Part shown: in pieces, positions 23,381 through 34,779 of the stretch | Position numbering within the stretch: the stretch's first letter is position 1 | Layout of the letters: every line of letters begins with the position of its first letter | DNA from: Prunus persica | Taxonomy: Eukaryota; Streptophyta; Magnoliopsida; Rosales; Rosaceae | Reading direction: 5' to 3' | DNA length: 64,000 nucleotides | Assembly: GCF_000346465.2 (NCBI RefSeq) | Contig: NC_034014.1 | Span: 21,896,522 to 21,960,521, forward strand | Program-made: the position numbers and the translations under genes | The notes under the pieces: generated by a model | The model's input: the letters and a program-made list of their open reading frames with translations, nothing else | Told to the model about the DNA's origin: nothing | The model's database searches: none

Positions 23381-24107
23381 GGATGGGGGGGTGTGAGGGG
23401 GTAGGGAGTAGGGGGTGTGGGGGAAGGGGAGAGTTTGACCCACTTTTTCACTGTGGTGTCACCATGTGCATAATCACGTATGTTTATGTGAGCAGAGAAA
23501 ATAAATTGCCGACGGTGTCTAACTCTAATTGAAAGGGGCCTTGACTTGCAAATCAGTGGTCTTAAGTTTAAACTGTCATGATACCTTGGTAGTGTGTGTG
23601 AAACCCCCTTGCTCCTCCTCCTTATAGTTTAGACAATCGTTTGTATTTTTTATTTTTTTTAAAAAAAAGTGGAGAAAATAAATTAACTAATGCTAGAGCC
23701 CAACCAAAAACTAAGGCCAAAGAAAAGTCCATAAACAAGCTAGACCAAACAACCTGGTCACAAAAGAAGATTATAACCTAGGCCCGAATGTAAAATTTTA
23801 AACTAAAACCCACGAAAGAACACAACAAAGATCAGACTAGCCTAAGACCTAAGGAATGTCCAAGTTCTTGATGTTGCTTTCTTTTCTTTTATTTTTTAGA
23901 CACAAATAAAAGGAAGGGCTTATTAGATTTATGTCCAAAACGATTAGCTGTCATTGGATTTAGTTCACACGTTTTTAGTTTTAGATGTAGGTCATTTAAC
24001 ATTAATTACTTTGTTGTGGTGTCGATTTTACCTTTAGAGGTAAATAAAGAAAATACATTGAAAATCTAAATTTTATGCATTATTTCCTTGTAATTGATTT
24101 TTAGAAT
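23381..24107. repeat. Tandem duplication, second copy (empty site)
   Basis: Second copy of the unit that flanks the solo LTR. It is nearly identical over about 700 bp, with small indels and scattered substitutions. It contains a SINE-like stretch at about 23515-23660. Confidence 0.8.
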
Positions 24108-24990
24108 TTAAATTTTGAATTCTTTCCTTGATAATATTCCTAATATATGGATAAAATATAATTTAATCAACGAAAAGTAAAGACCCACATAATATACCAA
24201 TTGATCAGACAAGCACCCATATGAAATTATGCACATGACATCAAGGTAAATAGTGTTATTATTAGCAACAAAAAAACTTAGTGATAAATCGTGTTACCTA
24301 TGACTTGGAAACATAAATTAGAAGACTACCTATAAGTCAGATATAAAAATAGACAAATAAAATTGTATGTTACCCGCAAAAAATGACTAATTATTATAAT
24401 ATAAATAACTATTCCTTGATTCAAGTCATAAGGGGCAACATTGGAACTAAAAATGATTTTAAAAATAATAAAAAAGAAGATTACATAAGAAAATATTAAA
24501 AAGGAATATAATCCTATGCGACACAAAAGTCAAAGAACTTTGATCAAAGTTACTAAATCTAAAGATTAAACCCAATTCATTAATGAAAATTTGAATCTAT
24601 ATCAACTTTTCTATAATAGAAAATTGGCTGTGTCCGGCCTGAGTTTTTGACACATTATAGGAGAGTGGTTTGCATGTCTGTGTCACTATACGTTATAAGC
24701 AATCAAAGATGTAATAAAAGAAATGGAAGTTTGTGGCTAAATGCATGTCGAAAAGGGTTGAGGATCCCTCTCACATCATATGTGATGTGAGATTACACAA
24801 TAATTGGATTGGATAGCTTCTCAACAGAAGGAGTTTTGGAAATTGGTGGTGGTCATCTCCCATCCCAGGCAATCTTGCAATCAAAGCAAGGAAATTTCCA
24901 TTTAACACAAACAAAAAATCTCAAATTACTGTGTGCGGGCATGTTTTCAGTGTTTTTAAAAGCGCTAAAATCGGTTTTAGCCGATCATAG
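24108..24990. other. Intergenic, nothing recognised
   Basis: AT-rich DNA with no domain-bearing open frame and no transposon end that I can define. The 9-bp target duplication of the adjacent Pack-MULE is at 24991-24999. Confidence 0.55.
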
Positions 24991-25338
24991 TTATTTTTTG
25001 GATTAACTTCACTTTAGTCCCTGTAGGTTTAATGTCAGTATCGAAATGGGCTCCAAAGTTTCATTTTAATCAATTGCGTACCCAATATTTCAAAATATTA
25101 CCAATTTACACCAGCCGTTACATTGACCGTCAAAGTCAGACGTTAACTGCTGACGTGGCAGTCGTGGGACCCACCTCATAACCAAACAGTAGTTAGAAAG
25201 AGACGAAATGAAGGGCAATTTCGAAAAAAAATTATAAAAAACTCTTTAAAAATATTATTAAATTAGATTTTTAAAAACAAACCAAAAAAAATCCCTAGTT
25301 TCTCTCTCTCCTCCTATCTCCCTCCCTCTCTCTGCCTT

Positions 25339-25800
25339 GAAAACTCACAGACCGAAGAGCTCAAAATTCTCCAAAGCCACAATCGGCCACTGGAACCCAC
25401 CACTGAGCCACCACCTCCTCCCCCCAGGCCTCACCTCGAGAATCTCAACCTTCCACCGCCTCCACCTCCTCTACCTACTTTCACTCCGAGTTCTATCAAG
25501 AGGGTCTCCAGCTTGGCCGGAATGAGCGTTGAGGCTCGAAAAATTGAGGGGCAAAGAGTTGGGTTGGCCATTGCTGAAGAGGATGAGGAGGAAGAGGACC
25601 ATGAAAATGATGATGAAGATGAGAGTCATAAAGGGTTTCAGAGGGGATCGAGAAATGGAGCTTCGGAAACGACGTCATCGCCGCCGAGGACGCCGAAGAT
25701 GAAGCTGGTGCCTCCAATGCCTGAGTCTAAGAGCATGGCTTAGGACTACTTCTTTATGGTGGATAACATGTCGGGACCTTCTTGGAGAGGCACAGATGGG
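25339..25800 (+). pseudogene. Captured gene fragment, proline-rich then acidic (DUF630/632-like?)
   Basis: An open frame of about 135 codons encodes proline runs (PPPPPP twice), a stretch with SSIKRVSSLAG, an acidic block (EEDEEEEDHENDDEDE) and then PPMPESKSMA, where a TAG stop falls. Reading through the stop gives DYFFMVDNMSGPS. I recall (S/T)WDYFF..(D/E)N.PGPS from plant DUF630/DUF632 proteins, so the stop probably replaced that Trp (TGG to TAG). Family assignment is from memory and tentative. No start context or splice sites suggest a working gene. Confidence 0.5.
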
Positions 25801-26065
25801 GCACAGATGGAGAATTAGAGAAGGGAGCTTGGCTAATTTGGGGATTCCTGAAAATAACATGAGGAGAAAGGGAGAGAATGAGATAGTGAGTCGGGGAGGG
25901 GCGGATATGTGGGTGTGGTTTGTATGGCTTCAATAGTGGTTGGGTGGGGAGGTGGTCGGAGATGGGTCGAAGATGTGAGTTGGTGGGGGAGGAGGTGGCT
26001 CAATGGTGGGGTATATATAGGTGTGAAACAAAAGAGAAGATTATACAAAGCAAACCAGAACCAGA

Positions 26066-26272
26066 ATGGCAAGTTCATGGCTTCATATATTCGTCCTGGC
26101 TTTCTGTGCAAGCCTTCTTTTTCCAAGCAACTGTGGCCATGGCGATTCCGGGCTTCAGAGAAACGTGCAGCATTGTTCATCTTTGCTGATTCACTATTTG
26201 ATGTTGGAAATAATAACTACATTTACTATCATTAGCTTTAAGGCAAATAACTGGCCATATGGAGCGATCGTG
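26066..26272 (+). pseudogene. Captured 5' fragment of a GDSL esterase/lipase gene
   Basis: The fragment starts MASSWLHIFVLAFCASLL, a secretory signal peptide. After a one-base frame change it continues EKRAALFIFADSLFDVGNNNYI, the block I of GDSL lipases (normally FIFGDSLFDVGNNNY, here with the G changed to A). A further frame change leads to KANNWPYGA, matching the usual ANFWPYG. So only the first exon region is present, it is frameshifted twice, and the catalytic Ser block is the only active-site part included. It lies wholly inside the Pack-MULE. Confidence 0.85.
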
Positions 26273-26633
26273 GCTTTGGAGGATTTCGAGCTCTTGGGTC
26301 TGTTGGGTTTTCAAGTTCTGGGCAGAGAGAGAGAGAGAGAAAGCAGGGGAAAAAAATATAATTTAATAATATTTTTAAAGAGTTTTGTATAATTTTTTTC
26401 CGAAATTGCCCTTCATTTCTTCTCTTTCTAACTACTGTTTGGTCATGAGGTGGGTCCCACAACTGCCACGTCAGCAGTTAACGTCTGACTTTGACGGTCA
26501 ATGTAACGGCTGGTGTAAATTGGTAATATTTCGAAATGTTGAGTACGAAATTGATTAAAATGAAACCTTGGGGCCCATTTCGATACTGACACTAAACCTA
26601 CAGGGACTAAAGTGAAGTTAATTCTTATTTTTT

Positions 26634-29600
26634 ATAGTGTTTGACACAAATAGTTGTCGTTGAACAATGAACCCACTTTTTATGAGAAAGAACGTGCCTT
26701 TTTTTTTTGGGACGAAAGAACATGCTTCCTCATGTTGCATTTTCGAATGTTGAATTTAACAAAAAAAAATTTTGTACTTCTAATAAAAGCATTTTTTATT
26801 ATAGCAAAAGTGCTAATTCGCACTTCTAGCATTTATCCTAGCAAAACTATTTACTTGTTCAAACTTTGGAGACGTAAAACAAAACAAATAAAAATTGTAA
26901 AGACACTTAAGATATGGATATCAAATAATTATAGATGTATAATTCATATTGCAACATCACACGCCATGACACTTGAACAACCTGAAAATGAGATTGAGAA
27001 TGCACGAGCACAATGAGGTCCACTTATCAAGAAGCTTCGTACCATACCCACAAACCACATACTCCCATGCCTTCTCAAACCCAAAGGGATTTAAAGACAT
27101 GTAAATCACTTTCAATTGCAGAAAGTCCAAGAATTAACATTAAAATTCACTTACAACACGCGATTTGCAGGTAATTGGATGTATTCATAATTCACTTAAA
27201 AATCCTATTTCTGATATAAAATACTTGGAGGCACTCTTTTTCGTTGTCCAAAAACCAAAAAGAAGGGAAAGAAAAAATTTCGAAGGGCAAAAGTTTTGGA
27301 GAAAATTGATTATTCTCACCACCATATCCACAATCTCTAGTTGAAAAGACTTACGTGTGGTACTCAATTGCCAATTATCATATGTATAAATTTATATAAG
27401 AAATTACATATTGTCCATCAATAAAAATTGCTAACAACGATACTCAAATATTGATAGGACTACACACAATATAAAGTCCTTACCAACTGAATCTTAGCGA
27501 AAAAACTTTAATTTGTTAACAACCACAAGTAGACAAAACAAAAGACGAAAAATGTCCATTCCCACCCGAAAAGAAAAAAAAAAGTGATTAATATTATAAA
27601 GTATGGGGCCACAGAATGAGAAATTTCAGTGAACAAGAGTCATTCTCCTCCAAGCTTGGAACTTGCCCACAATCTTTCTGTTTTATTTATTTTTTCAAGA
27701 AATAGTAGCCACCTCCCCCCAAACCAGACAAAAGCAGGCCAAGCCATTGCCACTCATACATCCAAATTTCCATTCATCTCGTTTGACCCATCAATGTCAC
27801 AATTATAAATTAAAAATGGCGCTGTCACAATTATATAGTCCCTCCCCTGGTTCCTCCTACAAAAGCCATTTACTTGTACCTGCCGAACCTTTTGAATTCT
27901 CGACACAGTCATTGAAAGTTTCACGCGTGATGTTTAATTTATGGGTTTTCATGTGAATGGGTTCTCGAACATAGTTGAAGTCTAGGCCATCAAAATTCAT
28001 TCAAGAGCTTGTGCACAGTGAATTTCCACGAGCTTGCACAAATGCAAGGAATTGAAGCGTAGAAATCTCTTCACATGAGCTTCATTCATTTGTCAATTGC
28101 TACAGCTTTTCATGTGACGATTGCTACGGCTACTCTTCATATGACAATATTGAAGGTAATGGCAGAGTTGGAAATTTATCATATAGGGGGGATAAACAAG
28201 TTTATAAAAATGAATATAGATGAGTATGCATCGGCCTTTTAAGAGGCATTTCATCAAACACTTTTTCTTAAAAGAAAAACTAAAAATCACTAAAGTCAAA
28301 TTTCATTTTCACTAAAGATTAACCGAAGAAAAAAGAAGTTTTTTAAAGGTCCATATTACTCCCGTTAAAAGATGAAATGCGATTGATTGTAAAGAGTCAG
28401 TATTCACCTTTACAGTCAATTTTATCCTCAACAAATATTACAATATAGATTCCTTTGTAATCTATTATGCTTTTTCAAATGTGAATTCGACCATGAACAT
28501 CAACTTTACGTATTGGCATAAAATGGAGTGAATTAAGGGTAAGATTCATAGGTTCATTTTTCAACTAAAGGATGTGAATTTCCTTCCTTCTAGATTACAA
28601 GAAACCCTAAGCCCAACTGCACCTAAAATTTCGAACCCAAAAGCATATGTCCTCAGGAAAATCTGTCAAATTATCGGAATTTTTTTTATTCCCTATAGGT
28701 ATGATTAATTTTAGGATATTGGGGGACAAGAGATCTAGAAATCGTCGGGTCTACGCTTGACCAACCATGTACTTGTGCTCTTGTGCTTGGAGCACTCCAC
28801 CGAGTCTTAGCCTCAAAAAGAGGTGCGTTAAGTTATATCTATCTGGGTTTGAAAACTTCACATTCGTCACCGGTGTCCGCTAGCTCATAACAATTTTACA
28901 AATTCAATAAAAACGGACACCAACTTTTTCTTGTACCAGATAAACATCGAACCCATTTATATATTAATGGATTCTGAGATGGCGCCATGTCCGCATGTTT
29001 TTCTTTTTTGAGTAAAATGGACGAGGAAGGTGGGTTTCTTCTTTTCTTATGTTTGAGTCAGTCTAATACAATAATTCATGTATCGAGAAAAACTAGCTGG
29101 GCGAATTGAACTCGTCTAGAGATTAGTGGTTCATATCCGGGAAGAAAAACGTCTCATCGGATTCTTTTGCGAGATAGGTCAGCTATCTTGTACTTATATT
29201 TTTGGATCATATTGGTTAATCACATGATTTAAACAGAACAAAATTTAAACGCATGAAGTGCATCATCTTTTTATCACGACCAACTTTTTATTTTTATCAA
29301 GCGACTTAATTGTATCATGTAATAAGAAGAACAGACACATAATTATATGCAATTGATTCTAGGGAAGCATTACTGCTCATGATAGCTAAATGTCAATAAT
29401 TTATGACACCATATCATCACAAATTTCTTTTGAAGAATAACCTGTCAAGAATTTATCCCCAAATGCCACTGCTTTCTGCTATTCCCAAAGTCGTAACAAA
29501 TTTCTTTCCATTGTTAAAAGGAATGGACTCAATTCGAATGATAGAATATCAATGGTCGAAGAAGGTTGATGCTGATCTTCTGCTAGTTCTTCTCAATCCT

Positions 29601-31041
29601 AACCCCTCCCTTAATATTAATGGTCCCCATGGGACTTGATTACTACTGGCACCCCGTGTACAACTAGCACAGTTTAAATGGTATATCACAGTGAAGTCAT
29701 CGTGGAATAAATAAATGGCCTGCATGCATGGACCACACAACTAAGCAATAAAAATTAAAAATTAATTTAAAAAAAAAAAGTTTTTAAAAAAGAAAAAAAG
29801 AAATGGGATTGTCGGTCTATCTTGGTGGGTGGGATGGGACTGTAGGGACGTTTAAACGTCGGATAATTTTGAGTAGAGAACATATGATGAGGTGATGTGG
29901 TGCTTCGTTTGGTGCGGGTACTTTTTTAAACAAATCGAACGATAAGCTGCTGACAAGGACGTTTCCTGTTTTTTCTTTTCTAAAGACGGACGTTCCTTAC
30001 TTGATAGGGACGTAATGATGTGTAATAATACTATTAAATTAATAGTATATGTTAAATTAAAGCCCTTTGTTAGAAGCTGTTTCACATATAAATCCCGACA
30101 TCTGATTTTTGTTTTTGTTAAAATCCTTTTCATCTTAAAGACATAATTACTCATTAAGGATGAGAGAAGTCATGAATCGACAAGTTAGAAATATGGGAAA
30201 AAATAATGGGAATTAGGTTAATTATTTCCTTAATCAATTTAATTTATAATTTTCAAATATTAAATTACATATTTTAATGTTAAACACATGAAAAAAATAA
30301 TAATAATAATTTCAGCATCCATTCATGATAAGTAAACACTTCATTATTTTATATTTATCTATAAGTTTTAGATTAAGCCATAATATTTTATGTGGCAAAT
30401 GCATTGCATAATTTAGTAAGAAAAGCAAAATACATGCATCTTGTATACAGTGGCAATCCACAAAGTTGAAAGCTAGCATATGAATATATGACACTTACCA
30501 ATAATAAAGAGGGAATATCTAATTATATATGAAATCCAGAAAAATATTGTCATGTTGTGTCAAAATCAACTGTTTCTCTATGGTTCTTGTTTATCTATGT
30601 ACCATGCATGACACTGAGTTGGAAAATTAGATGTGGAAAATGCTGCAGAGTGCAAGAAATCCAGCTCATATGGTTTCACAAGTTCAATCAGAAAATTATG
30701 TAACTTTTATATGGAATGGAACGTGATGATGTGACAGCAACGTCTCATATTTAACCAAATTATTATTTTGGTTGCAATTTGTAACCAGTATAGTGTCTAT
30801 TGTCATCCTCCAATTTCTTTTTTAAACCTCTTTGTTTTTATTAAACTATCAAACCATAAAGAGCCCCAATGGATTGTTTTTTAATCGAGCTCGTGTAGCC
30901 ATGTTGAAAAGCAAATTAAATTAGAAGATATTTCAAATTTGAATTTTTTTATTCATTAAGAACTTGCATATGGGCACACACATCTTTCACTCGAAGTCGA
31001 AGTTTTTTAATCAAAATTTGAAGAATTGAAAAAAAATTTAA
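26634..31041. other. Long gene-free stretch
   Basis: About 4.4 kb of AT-rich DNA. I saw no domain-bearing ORF, no splice-structured gene, no tRNA and no well-delimited transposon. Short ORFs (for example 26654-27016, 27663-27956, 29403-29639) have simple composition and no recognisable motif. Confidence 0.5.
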
Positions 31042-31377
31042 GGACATGTTTGGTATTCAACTTGAATTCAACTTTTTAAACTCAAAAACAGAATTTGAGT
31101 CCAAAACAAAGAAAATCTATTTGGTAGCCATATTTTTAAAAAATCAAACTCAAGAACAACTAAAAAACACCCGAATTATTAAAAATAAAAAAAATCTGTT
31201 TTTCTGTTTTTTTTTCTTACAACTCATAAGTTATCAAATGTTTAAGATTTGAAAACAGTTTTCAAGTTATATACCGAACAAGTTTTTGAATCTTAAAAAT
31301 AGATTTAAGAACTCCTTGTTTTCAAGAAAAATCAAAGTTTTTGAGTTCTCTATTTAAATAGAATACCAAACGCCTCC
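31042..31377. mobile_element. MITE, 336 bp
   Basis: The left end GGACATGTTTGGTATTC and inverted right end GGAGGCGTTTGGTATTC match at 15 of 17 bases. The flanks are TAA on the left and TAC on the right, near the 3-bp TWA target of PIF/Harbinger elements but not identical. The interior is AT-rich with inverted TTTTTGA / TCAAAAA motifs and has no ORF. Confidence 0.65.
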
Positions 31378-31426
31378 TACTTGTTTCATAACAAATTTTT
31401 TTTTCAAATTCAACCAAACCAAACCC

Positions 31427-31572
31427 GCAAAGGACCCACTAGTGTAGTGGTTTGGAGTATTTACTCCCTCAGACAAGGTCCTGGGTTCGAGTCCTAGCAT
31501 TCGTGTAGTGTGTGTGAGTTTAGTATGCTATCACCCCTCTCAATAAGAAAGGTCCTAAAAAAAAAAAAAAAC
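31427..31572 (+). mobile_element. tRNA-derived SINE with 14-bp TSD
   Basis: A 146-bp element has an A-box-like TAGTGTAGTGGTTTGG, a B-box GGGTTCGAGTCC and an A-rich tail. It is flanked by a perfect 14-bp duplication ACCAAACCAAACCC (31413-31426 and 31573-31586). Internal RNA polymerase III promoter boxes, an A-tail and a long TSD are diagnostic for a SINE. A second copy of the family is at 32604-32752. Confidence 0.9.
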
Positions 31573-31706
31573 ACCAAACCAAACCCAAATTATTCTTCTT
31601 AGAGCATTCATAATAGGCTCCCTAAGTGACTCCTTATAATTAAATGCTACTATATTTAATTATTATTTTAAACATTTATTTAATGATGTCTTTAATTTTA
31701 TCCTTA

Positions 31707-31745
<39 letters not shown>

Positions 31746-31864
31746 TGCATTTTATTTAATGATAATCAACATTCAATGGATAGCATGCCCAATCAATCTA
31801 TAAACAAAGAGTTGTAAACTCAATTAGCCAACAAAAAAAAAACAGTGATCTCGCAACTTCACAA

Positions 31865-32625
31865 CAGAAGATGACAATCTCCTTGTATCAGCTTGGATGC
31901 GGTTCAAGGAAATTAGAAAAAAAGTGGAACATATTGGAAAAGAATTTGGGAATACTTCCATGAATACAAAAGATTTGTGAGTGATCGGACTACCAATTCT
32001 TTAATGCACCGTTGGTCAACAATTCAACTTGATGTGAATAAGTTTTGTGGATGGTATGCTCAAATTGAACAAAGACAAGTGGTCTCAATGAACAAGATAA
32101 GGTAACATTATATGTGACATTTTATAATTCAATTACTTTTTTTTTCTTTTTTTTAAAATACTTTTGCAGATCTTACAAGCCAAGGAAATGTATGAGAAAA
32201 TAGTTAGTCAATCATTCACATTTATGCATTGTTGGCATGAATTAAAGCACCATCCTAAATGGTTGGTAGATTATTCCAAGAGAAAGCCAAACAGTTCGAA
32301 GAGAAAGTTAAAAAGTGCTGCAACAACTTCTCCATCCACTCCAATATTAGTAGAAGAAGACAATTTGACTCAACCTTTGTCGATTTGGAGAGGCCTTTAA
32401 GTAGAAAGGCTGAAAAGGAACGACTGAAAAAGAAAAAGGGCAAAGACCAAATTGATGACAATATGACTACGCCTACTTCAGTGCTCTTAAAAAAACACAT
32501 AGAAGAAAAAAAATGGAGCGCAAGAGAATGGAATTTCAAAAACGGATTATTATTCAAGAGCAAGAAAAGATTACCTTTGAGTAAGCTAAAATTCAACAAA
32601 GAGGCAAATGATCCGCTATTGTAGT
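31865..32625 (+). pseudogene. Decayed Harbinger accessory protein (Myb-like/NAM-associated)
   Basis: Piecewise frames give LLVSAW, then FWEYFHEYKRF...RTTNSLMHRWSTIQLDVNKFCGWYAQIE up to a donor (ATAAG|GTAACA, near 32101). After an acceptor TTTTGCAG (near 32169) comes ILQAKEMYEKI...FTFMHCWHELKHHPKWL. A further frame gives ERPLSRKAEKERLKKKKGKD. The order NxRxxxSLxxRWxxI, then HCWxxLxxHPKW, then RPxGRKAxKE is the classic layout of plant NAM-associated proteins encoded by or derived from PIF/Harbinger elements. At least two frame changes break it and its tail is cut by a SINE. Confidence 0.75.
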
Positions 32626-32752
32626 GGTTTGAAGTATTTACTCCCTTAGGCAAGGTCTTGGGTTCGAGTTCTAGCATATGTGTAGTGTGTGTAAGTTTAG
32701 TATGCTATCGTCCCTCTCAATAGGAAATGTCCTCAAAAAACAGAAAAAAAAA
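32604..32752 (+). mobile_element. Second SINE copy of the 31427 family
   Basis: It aligns along its length with 31427-31572, with the same A-box (TTGTAGTGGTTTG), the B-box GGGTTCGAGTTC and an A-rich tail. Flanks ACAAAGAG / ACAGAGAG look like a slightly decayed target duplication. It lies within the Harbinger relic and so is younger than it. Confidence 0.8.
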
Positions 32753-33138
32753 TTGACAGAGAGATGAGCAAGAGGAAGAAAGGACAATGTCACAAGATAC
32801 AACTGGGATACCTCTAATGCTATAAAATTATTATAAGGGACACCAAATGGAAATCCTTGCCAAACAAATAAGGAGTTAAATTTAAATTGTTTTTGTAGTT
32901 TATTATTTGGGAATATTCAGTATTTAAATATCAACATTTTATTGCAAATTAAGAATTAAAATAATTTTAAAAAGAAGTAAAGCATTTATGAAAAAAAGAA
33001 GTAAAACATTTATGACTCTCTAAATTAGGAAGTATGATTGGAGTTGAAATTTTTCAGAGAGCTCATAAAATAATTTTTTTTTGTATTTTAAACTAAATTT
33101 TAGCTAAAAAATAGATAGCATAATTGTACATGCTCTTA

Positions 33139-33519
33139 GAGCATCCATAATGGGCTTCCTAAACCACATCCTTAGACAAATTTTAGGGAGGAATTGTAAA
33201 AATGCAACTCCAACCATGCTCCCCATCCACCTCCTAAAATAGGGAGTCCTCTATGAGCTCCTAAATATGAGGAGAGATAAATGACTCATAATGGCTCCCT
33301 ATAATTTAACAAGTATTTCAAACCTTTACTTAATGCTAATTATTTTTATTTTACTTTTTAATAGAGATTGACCAATCAAAAAAGAGTTATAGCATTTATG
33401 ACTCTCTAAATTAGGGAGTATGGTTGGAGTTGAAGTTTTTTAAAGAGCTCATAAAATAGCTTTTTTATATTTTTAGCTAAATTTTAGCTAAGAAATAGAG
33501 AGCATTATTGTGAATGCTC
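33139..33519. mobile_element. PIF/Harbinger MITE, 381 bp, derived from the neighbouring element
   Basis: The ends are GAGCATCCATAATGGGCTTC (left) and inverted GAGCATTCACAATAATGCTC (right), with TTA on both sides (33136-33138 and 33520-33522). Its 3' 110 bp match the 3' end of the 31602-33135 relic almost base for base (GTTGGAGTTGAA, GAGCTCATAAAATA, AAATTTTAGCTAA). The two elements share a single TTA at their junction. Confidence 0.82.
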
Positions 33520-33522
33520 TTA

Positions 33523-34779
33523 CATCTTGGCCATCAACAAATTACTAATATGAATTTTGGATAAAATTAAAGACCAGCACTAATTTAATTACCAAACTTT
33601 ACCGGTGTCTCTTAACTACACTGCTTCTCGCGAACACCTACGAGAATAGAGCTGCTGCCCATCATCCAATGGGTGATAGTCTGAGACGCAATGGACGGCT
33701 GATATCCAATCAAGTAATGGGCCCCACATCTCCAATCGCTGTGCTTGCGGCAACCCGACGCGGAGAAGCTTTTTTTTTTCTTTCCCGCGTTTCAATGCAC
33801 AAATCTATAGAATCTGCTACACACTTGTGCTGGCTGGATAGAGTACACTAAAGAGGTAAAAACTCGGCACGTAAAAATCTCGGAGTTTCGCGAGAAACTG
33901 ACGGTAAATGCGGACTTGAAATCCAACTTCAATTCGATTTAGTATTTTTAGGGGGAAGGCGCAGCACAAATACAACGTACACAAACAATATGCAGTTGGG
34001 AAATGGAATTGGGGATAATATTTCCAACCCCCCGAATTTCCCTTGTACACGTGTGGAAGGGATACGTCGTTTGCTGTTTGCGTGTCGTTGGGTGAGATAT
34101 ATTCCCCTGCATGCATCTCCACTGAGATCATCTGTTCTCAACCACTCAGATCAAGATTAATCGAAAAGTGGCAACCGTGTAAAACGTCGGACTAGATGAG
34201 CGAGAACAGGTAAGGTGGTGAGCGGAGCAGAGGATTGGTAATTATTATCCTCGTTGTGCATCTCGTTCAATTGGTTTTTGGACTTTTTCACTTGAGTGAA
34301 CCAAGAGGGATAGGGTTTAACCATGGTTAATTTTTGACCAGAGTTTTGTGAAACCCTGGTTAACAAGGGGGCCACTCAACCCTTTATAAAGGACACCCCT
34401 CCCTTCTCATTTCCCTCACTGCTTATTCCCCTTTGTGTTACGACATTACACTCATATTCATGCTCTCTCTCACTCCATTATTTTCTTCCTTCCCCGTTTC
34501 CCATTAGCCTCAATTTAATTTCCTTCCTTCATTTCTTCTCCAGCTCTCAATCTCTGGTGCACCCTCTTTCTATCTTATCTTTTGTTTCAATCATAGCCCA
34601 AGGAAGAAAAATAAATAAAACCTATCGCTTTTCTATACTTACCGCTATGATAACTTGAGTGTAAAATATGCGACGTGATAAGAGAGAGATGGACATAAAA
34701 ATGACATAAAATCTAGTCATAATTATTTTCTTTACTGTGTGCTATGTTCATGTTTGTTTTTTTGTTTGTAGAGGAGAAA
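33523..34779 (+). promoter_or_regulatory. Promoter and 5' leader of the full-length PCK gene
   Basis: A TATA box (TTTATAAAGG, about 34383-34392) lies about 400 bp before the start codon and is followed by a CT-rich leader. An acceptor-like TTTGTTTGTAG ending at 34771 sits 8 bases before the ATG, so the leader probably has an intron. I could not choose its donor. Confidence 0.5.

Larger units (their letters stand above)
25000..26624. mobile_element. Pack-MULE (Mutator-like element with captured gene pieces)
   Basis: Long terminal inverted repeats of about 255 bp (25000 to about 25260 and about 26370-26624) are nearly identical when inverted and start GGATTAACTTCAC / GAATTAACTTCAC. The element is bounded by a perfect 9-bp direct duplication TTATTTTTT (24991-24999 and 26625-26633). 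Long TIRs plus a 9-bp TSD define the Mutator superfamily. There is no transposase. The interior (about 25330-26340) is GC-richer and holds pieces of at least one host gene, which makes it a Pack-MULE. Confidence 0.92.
31602..33135 (+). mobile_element. PIF/Harbinger-type element relic, 1534 bp
   Basis: The ends are GAGCATTCATAATAGGCT (left) and inverted GAGCATGTACAATTATGCT (right), with TTA on both sides (31599-31601 and 33136-33138), the PIF/Harbinger target. It carries a decayed ORF with a NAM-associated domain, the second protein typical of these elements, but no DDE transposase. A SINE has inserted at its 3' part, and a TTA microsatellite lies at about 31708-31745. The last roughly 110 bp are clearly homologous to the end of the MITE at 33139-33519. 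Confidence 0.75.

Noticed and set aside
25909..26235. Functional GDSL lipase gene
   Set aside because: Only the first exon region is present, with two frame changes, inside a Mutator-like element.
27663..27956. Small secreted protein gene
   Set aside because: It has no recognisable domain, no splice context, and AT-rich surroundings without promoter signals.
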